The notes under the pieces were generated by a model, which ran no database searches, was not told the DNA's origin, and was given only the letters and a program-made list of their open reading frames with translations. From NCBI GenBank assembly GCA_034769895.1, contig CM068373.1, positions 441,235,080 through 441,299,079 of the forward strand: a DNA stretch of 64,000 nucleotides, given 5' to 3'. A program made the position numbers and the translations under genes. The stretch comes from Magicicada septendecula. Lineage: Eukaryota > Arthropoda > Insecta > Hemiptera > Cicadidae. This document shows, one piece after another, positions 20,633 to 31,549 of the stretch (position 1 is the first letter of the stretch; every line of letters begins with the position of its first letter).

Positions 20633-20869
20633 TGGAAAATTTCGCCTAACGAACATGGTAAGTAGTTAAATTCAAAGAGGGGAAAGTGTATTCAGGTTTC
20701 CATACTTATCCTTCTAATAAAAAATATTGGTGGCGACCTGTAAGTAATCTTGGAGTCTTCTGTTTTGGTAAGTCAGGGTAAAGTGTAATCAGGGTGAGTG
20801 TGTAAAAAGATCGCACGAGGTAAGTAGAAGTCACGTGGGGGGGATTTGTACAAAGTACATAATGTTACA
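20633..20869 (+). repeat. 3' LTR remnant of E1 (or solo LTR)
   Basis: This is a 237-bp near-identical copy of 15407-15666, with ends TGGAAAATTT and ATGTTACA. It includes AATAAA and GTAAGT motifs. ATTA lies on both sides (20629-20632 and 20870-20873). Confidence 0.7.
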
Positions 20870-20873
20870 ATTA

Positions 20874-21269
20874 TTCACGGCAGACAGGGCAACATCGATC
20901 GAAATTGGCAGGTTTAAGTGTAGTAATAGTAAAATGAAAGTGACCGATAATTTGATCCACAGTTCTCACCCCTTCTCCACCAGTTATTTGTTTGTCATAG
21001 ATTAATAACGGTACTCTGTTCTAGCATTCTGTTACTATATTTCTTTCTTGTTGTTAGTCTGTTATTTCAATAGTACTTCATTATCATTATTGCGTGTGTT
21101 TGAAGAATCAGATCATGAATTCATGAGTGGAAGAACTTCTCGCTCGTACTATATGGCTTCATTTTTCTTTATCCATAACAAATTTGCAAAAGAAAATTGT
21201 AATCGCATCGCATCAAACTTTGATGAAACAGTATCTCATCTTCAGAAATTAAATATACAAAAAGAGAAA
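20874..21269. other. Between E1 and the pogo-like remnant
   Basis: No clear feature. Part may be the eroded 5' end of the pogo-like element. Confidence 0.4.
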
Positions 21270-23335
21270 TTAAGTGTTACTATTCATTATTGGTGTTTTT
21301 TCCATGGTAGCTATTCCAGAAGTAGAAAAGCCCCTACTCGAGTTTATAAAAGAAGAAAGTAGTGGGGCTTTCTCTGTTATCACTGAAATGGAAGGTTTAA
21401 GCTAGGAAAATTCGTTCAACTCTTGGAATAGACAGTATGTAATTTCATGGTAGTCTTGGTTGGTCTGTATGGTTCCTTCAGAGACAGTCTTTCCATTCAT
21501 ATAAGAACTACTCTGGCTCAGTGTTTACTTCAAAAGTATGAAAATAAAATTGTTGTGTTTCATCAATGTATTATACAAATGAAGCAAACAAAAAATTTCA
21601 ATTTGTCTCAAATTGGGAATCCAGACACAAGCTCTTTTGCCAATAGCCACAAGTATTGATGAAAAAGAAAAGGTGTAAGATCTGTCGCAGTCAGATCAAA
21701 GGGACACAACAAAGGTGCAGTTATGCTATGAATTACAGCCGATGGGCACAAGTTACCTCCACAAGTGGTTCTGATGAGAAAAAATTTGTCTACAGAAGAA
21801 TTTCCATGGGGTGTATTTGTTTGCATTCAGGAGAAAGGGTGGATGGAAGAAAAGTTTGTTTTAGACTGGACTGATACAGTTTAGAACTGAAGGGCTGGTG
21901 CTCTCTTAAAGAATAAAAACTTGATAGTTTTGGACAGCTACAAAGCACATCTGATGGATCAAGCAAAGCAAGGCTTCAATAAACAAAACTGTTTTGACAG
22001 TGATTCCTGGTGGATTAACATGCATAATTCAGCCTTTAGATTGTTATGAGACAAACAAATTTATTAATTTAAAAAATATATATTCTCTGGCAGAATCTTA
22101 CCTTGCGATCTTTTCTCGCTGACTTACCTTTTGTAAACACCAACAGAAATTCAGGGTCGCCACCAATATCTTTAAAGGACAGATATGGAAACCTTTTAAT
22201 ACTGTACCTTAATTAAAACACTGGACAATTTTGCAATCTGACTTCCCACAATTCAGAAAATTCCCCGGAACGTTTAGACGAGTTTTTTAGCACTAAACAC
22301 TAGGAAATGCTAATGGCAAAATAACTACACTAACATATTTAGGTTAGTAATAATCGTCTGATTTATTGTTATTCAAAAATGTACTTCTCTTTTCCTTATA
22401 ACATATTATTTCATCTTATTTCTATTATGTAAAATTTTCTTATACTAACTTCTTTTCGCTAACCAGTACTTGGATATTTTTCCCACTCACACACACACTC
22501 TTACTCTGTACAATTCCTTAATATCCCCCGTTTCATTAAAGAGCTCTTTATTATTTGAAATATACAAAACTGTTAATCAGACTGATTGTTTTTAGAATAC
22601 CTGCACGTGCGATTCGCATATTCCCACCATCTTTCTCACTTCACTTTCACTTTTGCCCCCACTCAACACTGTTCTAATTCTTTCCACTCGCCGAATTCAT
22701 TTTATTTCACACTCACTAATTCGTTATTATTGTAATACGTTTCGGCAGGTCTAGGCTACTATTATCGCTTCGACCTACCGAAATTTCTGAGGCCACTGTA
22801 TTTACGGCTGTACTGTGTGATTAGTTGTAGCGAACTGCTCTGCGACGATTCTTTAAACATCGTGCGCGCGGTTGCCTACCCGCCAGGCGTTAGGCGTCAC
22901 CGTCACCTCATACTGTGATTCGTTGTTTCCATCGCATGTTCGGCTATGGAATTTCCTGTACGTGACTTTCACGTTGTGAAAAGGTGGCACACTCGCACAC
23001 ATTCCCAGACGCTAATAGCTTTTGTGCCTCGTACGGCTTGGTACGAGGTGGACTACAAGGTGTTCAAAAATGTCAAGCGTTTGTGATCAAAATGTTGTTC
23101 AGCTTGGATTGCTACTGCTTTTTACAATTATTATGAAAAATAACATAAACCCCTGGGTTTTGCCCCGTTACAAGATATATGTGTTAATGAACCTTTCTAA
23201 GGGCAATATTAGAGAACTTTATACACAACATATGTGCAGGATGGTGACCAGTACACACACACACACACTGGCTAGAAAATTGAAAAGACCTCCATTTTCA
23301 TTGTACATCAGAAGAATCACAAAAGGAGGTTAATA
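21270..23335 (+). pseudogene. pogo/Tc5-like (CENP-B/DDE_1) transposase, split by a solo LTR
   Basis: Frames broken by several stops and shifts spell pogo-type DDE_1 blocks: a helix-turn-helix remnant, RTTLAQCLLQKYENKIVVFH, NFNLSQIGNPDT (first Asp), VRSKGHNKGAVMLCITADGH, QVVLMRKNLSTEEFPWGVF, a second-Asp block LIVLDSYKAHL and VIPGGLT..IQPLD (third Asp). At QPLD the frame is cut by an LTR (22042-23172), and on the far side it resumes with CVNEPF and ELYTQHM. This is a long-dead copy, distinct from the Tigger at 31.5 kb. Confidence 0.7.
22042..23172 (-). mobile_element. Solo LTR (gypsy-like family) in the pogo-like gene
   Basis: The 1131-bp LTR runs TGTTATGAG...CCCCGTTACA with AGAT on each side (22038-22041 and 23173-23176). 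The transposase frame (QPLD / CVNEPF) resumes when the LTR and one AGAT are removed. It resembles the solo LTR at 47462-48476 over several blocks (e.g. CAGTACTT.GATATTTTTCCCA and GAGGCCACT). GTAAGT-type motifs lie near the 22.1 kb end on the minus strand. Orientation is inferred from the TGTAACGGGG start. Confidence 0.8.
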
Positions 23336-23339
23336 CTGT

Positions 23340-23696
23340 CTCCTTCAGAAACAGGTGAAGGAAGTTAATAAATGAAAGTATTATGTGATAGTGAAAAACT
23401 TAAAACAACAAACTAGACAAAAGCCAGATTTGTTTAAGTTTGAAATTGTTCAACATTGTGTATAACTTAATTTTGAAATTTTCAAAAATGAGCCTTAAAT
23501 TCACATTTTCGTTAATATTTCCTATAATTTTATGGCTTTTTGTGATTTTTCGAAATGTTGACCCCCTCACACTTTTACTTTCCATCCTCTTAATTTTTTG
23601 ATCAATCTAAAAAACAATAGGGTTCTGTATGGTAAAAGTATTTTGCTGTGAGGAACTTATTTATCAAAAGCACAAGGTTTCCTCATAAAAGAATCC
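23340..23696. other. No feature recognised
   Basis: AT-rich sequence between the pogo-like remnant and the LINE fragment. Confidence 0.4.
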
Positions 23697-24609
23697 ATCT
23701 GGGCACATGGAAACTACCTGGAACTGACAAGACTAAATAAATTGACCATATTTTGGTATCATGAAGACATTTTTCTTCAGTACTAGATGTCAGAAACTGT
23801 AGAGGTCCCCATTGTGATAGCGACCACTATCTGATAAGAGCAAAAATTAGAGAAAAGATAGTGAAGATTTAAAGACCGAATCAGATAAGAATAAAAAAGT
23901 GAGATACAGAAAAATTTAGTTAAAACTCAGGTGTTGTCCCCAACAGTTTGAGAAACAGGTTTGCTATCACCCACATAGATGTTGAGATGGAGAATGTAGA
24001 GCATAGGTGGAAGAAGTTTCAAGAAACAATTAAACAGGCTACAGATGATATAATTGGAGAAAGAGAAAGAACTGGAAATGGAGATTGGTTCAGTGGGAAA
24101 TGCATGCAGATTATAAAGAAGAAAAATGAAGCACAGGAATGTATGGTAGAAACACACACAATAATGCTGAAATATACAGGCAACTCAGAAAAGAGGCCAA
24201 GAACATGCTAAAAAAAAAAAGAAAAGAAAAAGATGATTAGGAAACAGTTGGAAGAGATAGACAAATTGTATGAACAAAGTGAGCCTAGAAAATTCAATGC
24301 AGCGGTTAGCAGAATGACAAAGGAATTCCAACCAAAGAGTAAGGGATATATTGGTAAAGATGGGAAGACTGTGAGAAAGGACAAAAGGATAATGGAGAGG
24401 TAGATGGAACATTCTAGGGAGCTGTTAAATGAAGATGAACAGGAAGAAGTGGAGGGCAAACAGATGATGGTGATTATGTGGTAGATTACCCCACACTAAA
24501 CGAAATAGAAGTGGCAGTTGGAAAACTTAAGAACAACAAAGCCCCAGGACTGGACAATCTGCCCACAAAATTTTTGAAACATAGGGTGAAACTGTTAAAG
24601 CCTACTTAG
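23697..24609 (+). pseudogene. Non-LTR retrotransposon (LINE) fragment, EN end to RT start
   Basis: Broken plus-strand frames show the C-terminal end of an APE-type endonuclease ([38 protein letters not shown], with the catalytic SDH). A charged linker follows (HRWKKFQETIKQATDDIIGE, IRKQLEEIDKLYEQSEPRKF, MTKEFQPKSKG). The start of the RT domain is VGKLKNNKAPGLDNLPTKFL. The RT is cut off at ~24609, and both the 5' part and the RT catalytic core are missing. Stops occur at several places. The linker is typical of arthropod LINEs often annotated as endonuclease-reverse transcriptase. Confidence 0.75.
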
Positions 24610-24639
24610 TACAGGCAAATTAGATGAAAAATGGGCGAT

Positions 24640-24870
24640 CAGTGGAAATAATTCGGAACAAGCTGAAATTTGGTACACGTGTTTGGGTTAGGCCTAGAAA
24701 TAAGCCAGGAAAACTCAATTAAAATCAATGGGCGGGAACGGCCGCCGTCTTGAAAAATCTACTTTTGGTATGCGTTTTTAGTATTTTTTAATTTGTTGTG
24801 CACAAACTATTCAAGCTAGGATAAAATTGTATTGGACTTTTTTTGTAGAGCATAAAATTTCCTCTTATTT
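24640..24870 (+). repeat. Unit of a dispersed/tandem repeat, left of the solo LTR
   Basis: It shares GGGAACGGC.GCCGTCTTGA, then a TGTAGAGCATAAAATTTC block with 26113-26300. The two units were adjacent before the LTR inserted. The layout (ACGG..GCCG then TGTAGAG) resembles the ~160-bp tandem units at 55-56 kb. Confidence 0.5.
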
Positions 24871-26112
24871 TGATACAGTCTTAAACAAACTGATATTTGA
24901 TAAACCTAAGGGATTTGGTTATTTAATTCAATTATTTACTAAATAGCTCCTTCGAGCGCCATCTTTATTGCCAACTATGAATATTTACCCGGGTTCGTTT
25001 CAGCGGACCAGGAAATGCAGAACTGGCTATTTAAGAAAATACAACTGAATTACCATCACACCTTTTTTTTTTTTTTTTTCATTCTTACATTACAAAAAAA
25101 ACAACGTGAAAATATAGCCCTTAACATAATTCAAAATTTTATAGAGACAAATACTCCCCTTACTTTGTTATGAATATATATATATATAAAAAATTAATAA
25201 CGTTTAATATTCATGATTTTCTTCTTTCGAAAAGAAATATACAATAAACCTAAGATTAATTTTCGAACGGAAACCAGCACTTCATGATATATATATAATT
25301 AAACAAAACCCCTCACACACTCTCACATTCAATCCCTTTTAAAATTTTCCCCTTAGACTCCCATTTTGTTTTAATCTTCCCCATGTGTTTTGAATTCCTG
25401 ACAAAGATAATAAATTTTGGTAATGTTGTGTAAGACTTATCTGCCTCGAGTCCGAATTTTAGTCCCGACGACGTCACATCGTTTTCAGTGCGCACTTTCA
25501 CTTTATTACATGATTTCAGAATTGTTATATTATGGATAAAACTGTTAATCACATTTTAATAAGAATTTTGAATGTTTAGCCACATTTTGAAATATATTAT
25601 TCACATTCTATTGGTTTTGCGGGCCCGCACTTAGTATAGCTACCACTCGCGAGTGGTGATGAGATGTTACTCGGAAGATTTACAGGCGCTACTTTGTGAA
25701 GCGGCTGTTGTTCGTTCAATTCTTATTGGTTTACAGTTTGTATTCGTTCGCCAGTGGACTGTTTTTGGCTTGTTGACAAAACTGGTGACACACATCGTTA
25801 TATAATTTGCTGACGCAACACATCGCCTGACACGATTATGTCATTTGTTGTTACATAACGTGTTTACGTTTTTCGGGTTCGTCATTGTCCTTGAACTGAT
25901 TTTGGTACAGTTGTTGGCTGTTATTAAACTGTTTATATGAATATCATTAAATAATTGTCACAGTCAATGCTGCCACGTTGCGATCGCTTCCACAATAACA
26001 AATTTACCTCTCGGTCACAAAATTTTCCTATCACTCAACAAGTTATTTATTATTTATAAAAAAATACAAATTCTGTTATTACCCCAGGTCTGCCCAAAAA
26101 TGCCCCGCTACA
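24871..26112 (-). mobile_element. Solo LTR (gypsy-like family)
   Basis: A 1242-bp segment ends at CCCCGCTACA (minus-strand start TGTAGCGGGG, like the E2 LTR start TGTAGCGGGTC) and begins TGATACAGTC. ATTT flanks both sides (24867-24870 and 26113-26116). The length matches the other LTRs in the window. The left end is less certain because ATTT is common in AT-rich DNA. Confidence 0.55.
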
Positions 26113-26300
26113 ATTTGAAAAAAAAAAAATCATTTCTATGGGGCTTAGACTCTATGGCTGGGAACGGCTGCCGTCTTGAGAAATGTATCTCCGGCACGTG
26201 TTTTCAGCATATTTTTGTTTTTTTTCTGCAAAAACCGTTCAAGATAGGATACAATTGCACTGGACTTTTTTGTAGAGCATAAAATTTCACATATATGGAG
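26113..26300 (+). repeat. Second unit of the split repeat
   Basis: Matches 24640-24870 (GGGAACGGC.GCCGTCTTGA; ACAATTGCACTGGACTTTTT; GTAGAGCATAAAATTTC). Confidence 0.5.
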
Positions 26301-26499
26301 TAATTTGCATTTATCTATTGAAAAATGTATTGTAGTTTAACAAGTTTTCCTAAATTAATTTTGTTTTAGTTACTTATGTTTCACAATTTTATATCTTTTT
26401 CATGCACAAACTTAGTATGCTAATCGAAAATTTCAAACCAGGATAAAAATAGCAATTAATTATGAAAACTGGATTTATTGTGCACGGTGTGGCGCACAA

Positions 26500-27423
26500 T
26501 CTGGCAACAGCGCAACACCCGATTTTTGCTAGGTTAGAAGCTGATCCACCTACAATGAGGAAATCAACAGCTCGGAATTGATTACAATGACTGTAGAAAC
26601 CTTCAATAAAGAACTGGAATGTCTCGAGGGAAATGGTGCTACATCCAAGCTCTGGATTCAAAATTATAAAATATCCTTGCTTCGGCTATTCATCCAAGCT
26701 GAGTGCATATTCGACTGGAATCTGCATCTTCAATGTGTGCAGCACATGATCCCTTTATTTCATGCTGCTGGACATTTACATTATGCAAAAGCAGCGCATT
26801 TATATTTGTAGGAAATGGTTGAGCTCGAAGACAAATTGACTCCTTTTGAATATGAAGAATTCTTTGAAAAGGGATACTTCTCAATATGTAGATCAGTAAA
26901 AGCTTGGGCAGGTATATGGTCAGCTATTACTATAGAACAGACTCTAATGAGATCTATGAAGACTTCAGGGGGAGTTGACCCATGCCAGAGGAGTATAGCC
27001 ATCCACTTTAGCACAATGGATACGGGAAATACCAGTGTGTGTGTTGAAATATGCTCTCAATTAGAAGTCTTCGTCAGTCATGAATACACTGGGATTGATC
27101 AACATTCTTCTGCATGGCACTCTTCTGTCAAATGTGATGTGAAAAATCTGGAGATTTTCGAAAAGTGGCTTAAAAGATCACCAACCACTGGTTTCCAGAA
27201 ATCATAACGTTATGTCCCTAGCAAAATGTATTATCGGGGATGAAAGCATCAACTGTTATCGCAGTGAAGAAAGTTGGCACAGATCTTGTCAAAATAAATG
27301 CTGGAAACAACTTTCATGATGTCAAATTCAAGCATAAAACGAGTTTTGCTACTTTCTGCAGTTAACCCACACTCTTGAGTAAACGATACTGTGTTACCTT
27401 TGACATCTACCGTCCTGTATCGT
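26500..27423 (+). pseudogene. Multicopy arthropod protein family of unknown function, decayed
   Basis: Broken frames contain ISLLRLFIQAECIFDWNLHL, PLFHAAGHLHYAKAAHLYL, a stop at ~26812, then EKGYFSICRSVKAWAGIWSA, IEQTLMRSMKTSGG and, after frameshifts, IIGDESINCY and VGTDLVKINAGNNFHDVKF. These blocks (DWNLHLQ..., AGH..YAK, IEQ.LMRS.KT.GG) recall a family repeated in many arthropod genomes as uncharacterised proteins. No catalytic function is known to me. The frame is cut by the piggyBac insertion at TTAA 27424-27427. Recognition is from memory of the motif set, not from a search. Confidence 0.5.
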
Positions 27424-27427
27424 TTAA

Positions 27428-28158
27428 CCACTTGGCTTATTATCCCGAAATATTTCAGGTTAGTCTGCTTATGTCTATATTATTATCCCGAAAAACTTAG
27501 GGTGAGCTGAAACACTGCATGTAACTTTTCTATTAACCCGAATATATTCTATTCATTATAATTCTGATATTAACTAGTAGATACCATCACAGGACAACTC
27601 TGTACACTAGCTCTGCATGTAGTGACCTTCATGAGTTGCTTGTAAATCGCCACTTCTCAGTTTGTAAAACACGTGGCTGGTCGTGTGTTGTTTGTGACAT
27701 ATCTAAGCTGTTTTTTCGCATTTTGTATAATTGACAGTAATATTTACAAAAATTAGTGATGATGAAATTTGAGTAAACAGTGCTGATTTTGGGTTAGTGG
27801 AAGTGACACGCCATAATCCACACTGTATCTGAAAACAGTGTACAAGAAAGTGAATTCAGTGTTACTGACGTGCGGAAATGCTTTGCCATTGATCCCGAGT
27901 CTCCTCCACCAGCCCCACCCCACTTTCCATTTACTTGTCAGCTGTCTGTTAAGTGCTTGGAGTCGTCAGAATAGGAGTATTTTGAACAATTTTTTGATAA
28001 TGAACTTGTACAACTAATTACCAATGAGACAAATAACTATAGTTTACAAAATAATTACTAGAGTATTCCTGTAACAAGTGGTATGAGTTTTCTTAGCTAT
28101 AGTTATTTTATAGAGTATTATTAAGGAACCAGATCTTCAGCATTACTGGTCCAAGAAC
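27428..28158 (+). repeat. Left arm of the piggyBac foldback
   Basis: Inverse copy of 28977-29711. It carries the same transposase N-terminal coding sequence (FAIDPESPPPAPPHFPFTCQ). Confidence 0.85.
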
Positions 28159-28259
28159 ACATTTTCTGGTTTACCCACGTTTTCTGTGTGTTGCATATTC
28201 CGCCAGGTGCTGATCAACTCTGTCGATACCGCTCATTGTATCATAGTAATCAACTCCTG

Positions 28260-29330
28260 CTTGTGGTTTTTTCATTTGTTTTTGCCTTTTGTCCACTGTC
28301 ACCATTTGTCATGAATGGACTGTTGAGAACAGGGAAACATCTTTTTTTGTCCTTCCACTTTATTACAGTAACCTTACTCCACTGAAAGCCTGCAATTTCC
28401 AGTTTCTTTAGTTTCACATTTTTCAAAGCTGCACGGACACCTTTTCAATTTAATTTCAGCGTAACATATACATCATTTTTTTTTTACAAATAAGAAAGTC
28501 GGCTAACTCAGGAGAATTGTAAAAATTGTCCACTGTGAACAGTAGCCTTTATCAAACAGGGGTTGTCCAAGACTTACAACAACTTGTGATGATAATGGGA
28601 GATGAAAATAATCAGATGACAAAGTACATCCCTACCTGTATATATAATCAGATTCCACACATAACCACTCTTTGATTCACACAGCATAAAAATCTGAACA
28701 CCAAATTTAGCTCTTTTTAGTGCCATATATTGAATCCACCCTAAACAGCCTTTGAACATAAGAAGACTTTCATCGAAGGTTATTATTCTTTCAGGAGTCA
28801 ATAGAGAATGAAATTTTTTGGAAAGATTTCCAAATAATGGCCAGATTTTATTGAGTTTGGGATTCGGGTGTACTGATTCATCATACGTTTCATTATTAGA
28901 AAAATGTACATATTTTTTTATTTCCAGGAATCTACAGTAACTCATGGTTTAAGGAAAAAATAGTGTTAACAGTAATGGGTTCTTGGACCAGTAATGCTGA
29001 AGATCTGGTTCCTTAACAATACTCTGTAAAATAACTATAGCTAAGAAAACTCTCATACCACTTGTTACAGGAATACTCTAGTAATTATTTTGTAAACTAT
29101 AGTTATTTGTCTCATTGGTAATTAGTTGTACAAGTTCATTATCAAAAAATTGTTCAAAATACTCCTATTCTGACGACTCCAAGCACTTAACAGACAGCTG
29201 ACAAGTAAATGGAAAGTGGGGTGGGGCTGGCGGAGGAGACTCGGGATCAATGGCAAAGCATTTCCGCACGTCAGTAACACTGAATTCACTTTCTTGTACA
29301 CTGTTTTCAGATGCAGTGTGGATTATGGCG
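28260..29330 (-). pseudogene. piggyBac transposase (DDE_Tnp_1_7), broken
   Basis: The right arm gives the N-terminal part (FAIDPESPPPAPPHFPFTCQ, YFEQFFDNELVQLITNETNN). The centre gives MSYCRFLEIKKYVHFSNNET, then ERIITFDESLLMFKG with the first catalytic Asp, LGWIQYMALKRAKFGV and CESKSGYVWNLIIYTG. After a frameshift the region around the second Asp reads SQVVVSLGQPLFDKGYCSQW and is corrupted. Further frames (KKDVSLFSTVHS, VTVDKRQK) follow. Typical piggyBac transposases are ~550-600 residues. Several stops and shifts make this copy inactive. Confidence 0.8.
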
Positions 29331-29711
29331 TGTCACTTCCACTAACCCAAAATCAGCACTGTTTACTCAAATTTCATCATCACTAATTTTTGTAAATATT
29401 ACTGTCAATTATACAAAATACGAAAAAACAGCTTAGATATATCACAAACAACACACGACCAGCCACGTGTTTTACAAACTGAGAACTGGCGATTTACAAG
29501 CAACTCATGAAGGTCACTACATGCAGAGCTAGTGTACAGAGTTGTCCTGTGATGGTATCTACTAGTTAATGTCAGAATTATAATGAATAGAATATATACG
29601 GGTTAATAGAAAAGTTACATGCAGTGTTTCAGCTCACCCTAAATTTTTCGGGATAGTAATATAAACATAAGCAGACTAATCTGAAATATTTCGGAATAAT
29701 AAGCCAAGTGG

Positions 29712-29976
29712 TTAAACAAAACAAAAAAGGTTATATTTTATTACAGAGGAAAGTCCACCATTTAAATCATGGTGAATACCATTTTCCTATGTTATATTAT
29801 AGCTTCACAATAATTTTTGGAAAAACATTCAATATAGCCAGCACTCTATACAAGTTTTTTTTTGATAAAGTGGCCGGTACTCTATAGAACCTGAAACATC
29901 CACCACTCTGAGTGCTAACTTCATGAAATCTACTTTCAGGCAGAAGATTGGTTGTAGATTTAAAAAAAAAACTTAC
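29712..29976. other. Intronic sequence downstream of the exon at 29977
   Basis: On the minus strand this is the 5' part of the intron after GAG|GTAAGT. No other feature was recognised. Confidence 0.4.
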
Positions 29977-30057
29977 CTCTTGTAGGCCTTGTTCTTCCTT
30001 GACCTCCTCTAAAACAATCTCATTCTTTATAATAGTATTTACATCTTGAACTAACCA
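29977..30057 (-). CDS. Small internal exon, likely of the zinc-finger gene
   Basis: An 81-bp phase-0 exon with acceptor GTTACAG|TGG and donor GAG|GTAAGT encodes 27 residues including VNTIIKNEIVLEEVKEEQ. The acidic I-K-x-E-x motif is shared with the exons at 31.5 and 57.6 kb. In insects such short acidic exons commonly lie between the start and the finger array of C2H2 genes. It would splice in frame to 14137. Expression is not shown. Confidence 0.6.
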
Positions 30058-31443
30058 CTGTAACAAAATAAAAATTACTGATCTACAATTGTGCTCACAT
30101 TATAATTATCATGTGTTTTATACACTGGAATTAAAACAAAACAAATACATAGAGGGGTATGACTCAAAGATCCTTTAGTTCTCTACAAACAAATGTATTC
30201 ACAGGTTCCTTAAGATTTCAATATCCAGAACGCTACAGTGATAAGTCTTGATTATAATCAAGACTAGTCCTTCTCAATCGACTACTGACTGAATGCCTTT
30301 CCACTTCAGAGCAACTCTTGCCAGTCCAATATAGCAGTCAGCGCCACTGATACCATATATGAGTAATGTGGGATGCACACGGACAGTGTGCAATTCATGC
30401 TTCTAAGTACAATTCATGCTTAGAAGCACTACATTCATATCAGCATATATTGTAGAATAAATTTAGAAAATAAGTGATACTGACTATATCTAGATATATG
30501 ACATTAACATTTATTAAGTTGCTGTCAATATTCGTTTCATTATGCTGCATTGTTTGTACCCTCATCGTTCCCTTTGGTATAGATTTCAAGTCCATCATCA
30601 AAATCAGTAGTTTGGAGATCGGAAGACCAGCCGTATGGAGAGTAACTTGATATGTGTTAGACTCAAGACATGTCTCAACTTTCAAGTTTGTCTTGAACAA
30701 GTCCTACAATGATGTTCTGAGGACAGTGCCTCATATTCCCAATCATTTAAATCTGTGGAATGCTACTAGCAGCTTGAGCTTCCTCTACGGTTTCTACTCC
30801 CTGAACCAGGTGTGATCATCAATAGCAGGTATTCCTGAATTTAAAAACATTTTTGGAATCAAAACTGGTCCAGGCTTAGCAGAATTTCTGAACTGGATCA
30901 GTCTTCAAGTTGACATGATGTCAGGTCAGCCTCTGGAGGAATTTCCAGTATTATTCTCTATAAACAGGGAAGTGCACAATTTAATATATAGGCACAAATA
31001 AGGACTTTAAATTCTCTAACGTTATGTAAGTAAAGAAAGAACTTATGTATTGGGTGAATATGTTAAATACGTTTTGAGGTGAGAGCTACCTGAAACATTG
31101 ATAAATGTATATAACTGTCTGTTTTAAAAATTCAACATGTTTAATAATTAATAGTATATCAAGTTGAGAGCTTTGTATATTTTGAGCAGACCCTTGCAGC
31201 CAATCAAGTTGCATGCTGATGTCACATTCTTGAGACAGCAATTACTAAATGGTAATTGATATAAAACATTTTGCCACATTGTGTACACTCAGGAAAGTAT
31301 ACACAATAATGATTAAACATCAACCTTTAGATCCAACAGTTTTAGTCGATAATATTAGAGATAACAATAGTACTGTTCATTATAACAATACATGCTTGTT
31401 ATAATAACCTTAATAATTACCAATGCGTAACTGTATGCTATAC
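30058..31443. other. Intron between the two small exons
   Basis: No transposon family was recognised. A short palindrome-like segment at 30,405-30,425 (ATTCATGCTTAGAAGC versus its neighbour) was noted only in passing. Confidence 0.4.
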
Positions 31444-31527
31444 CTGATCAACAAACTGCTCTTCTGTTAATTCTTCTTTCACATTTAGTTCTTCTTTTAG
31501 CGCAGAATGTACACCAGGCAATATGTC
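31444..31527 (-). CDS. Small internal exon, likely of the zinc-finger gene
   Basis: An 84-bp phase-0 exon with acceptor TTTGTAG|GAC and donor CAG|GTATAG encodes 28 residues with SALKEELNVKEELTEEQF. It resembles the 57.6 kb exon in start (DI/DV), in the K-E-E-L motif and in ending with a Gln before the donor. A Tigger element ends only 22 bp upstream of the acceptor. Confidence 0.6.
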
Positions 31528-31549
31528 CTACAAATAAAAAAAATATATA

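Larger units (their letters stand above)
14454..20869 (+). mobile_element. Defective LTR retrotransposon E1 (Ty3/gypsy-like), nested with PLE-B
   Basis: The ends TGTAACGAGG (14454) and ATGTTACA (20869) are flanked by ATTA on both sides (14450-14453 and 20870-20873). It has a 5' LTR, a primer-binding-site-like TGGCGACCC, a gag-like first ORF related to that of E2 (both start MENT and share the HSTP motif), and 3' sequence including motif A. Protease, RT and integrase are absent. Only the last ~237 bp of the 3' LTR are present, so an internal deletion removed pol and the front of the 3' LTR, or this is a non-autonomous derivative. An alternative reading is that 20633-20869 is a 237-bp solo LTR, since ATTA also precedes it. 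Confidence 0.65.
27428..29711 (-). mobile_element. piggyBac element rearranged into a foldback
   Basis: Both ends abut TTAA (27424-27427 and 29712-29715), the piggyBac target duplication, and read CCACTTGGCTTATTA inwards. The arms 27428-28158 and 28977-29711 are inverted repeats of ~730 bp with few mismatches, around a ~0.8 kb unique centre. The right arm plus the centre read as a transposase on the minus strand; the left arm is an inverted duplicate of the transposase 5' half. Confidence 0.85.
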
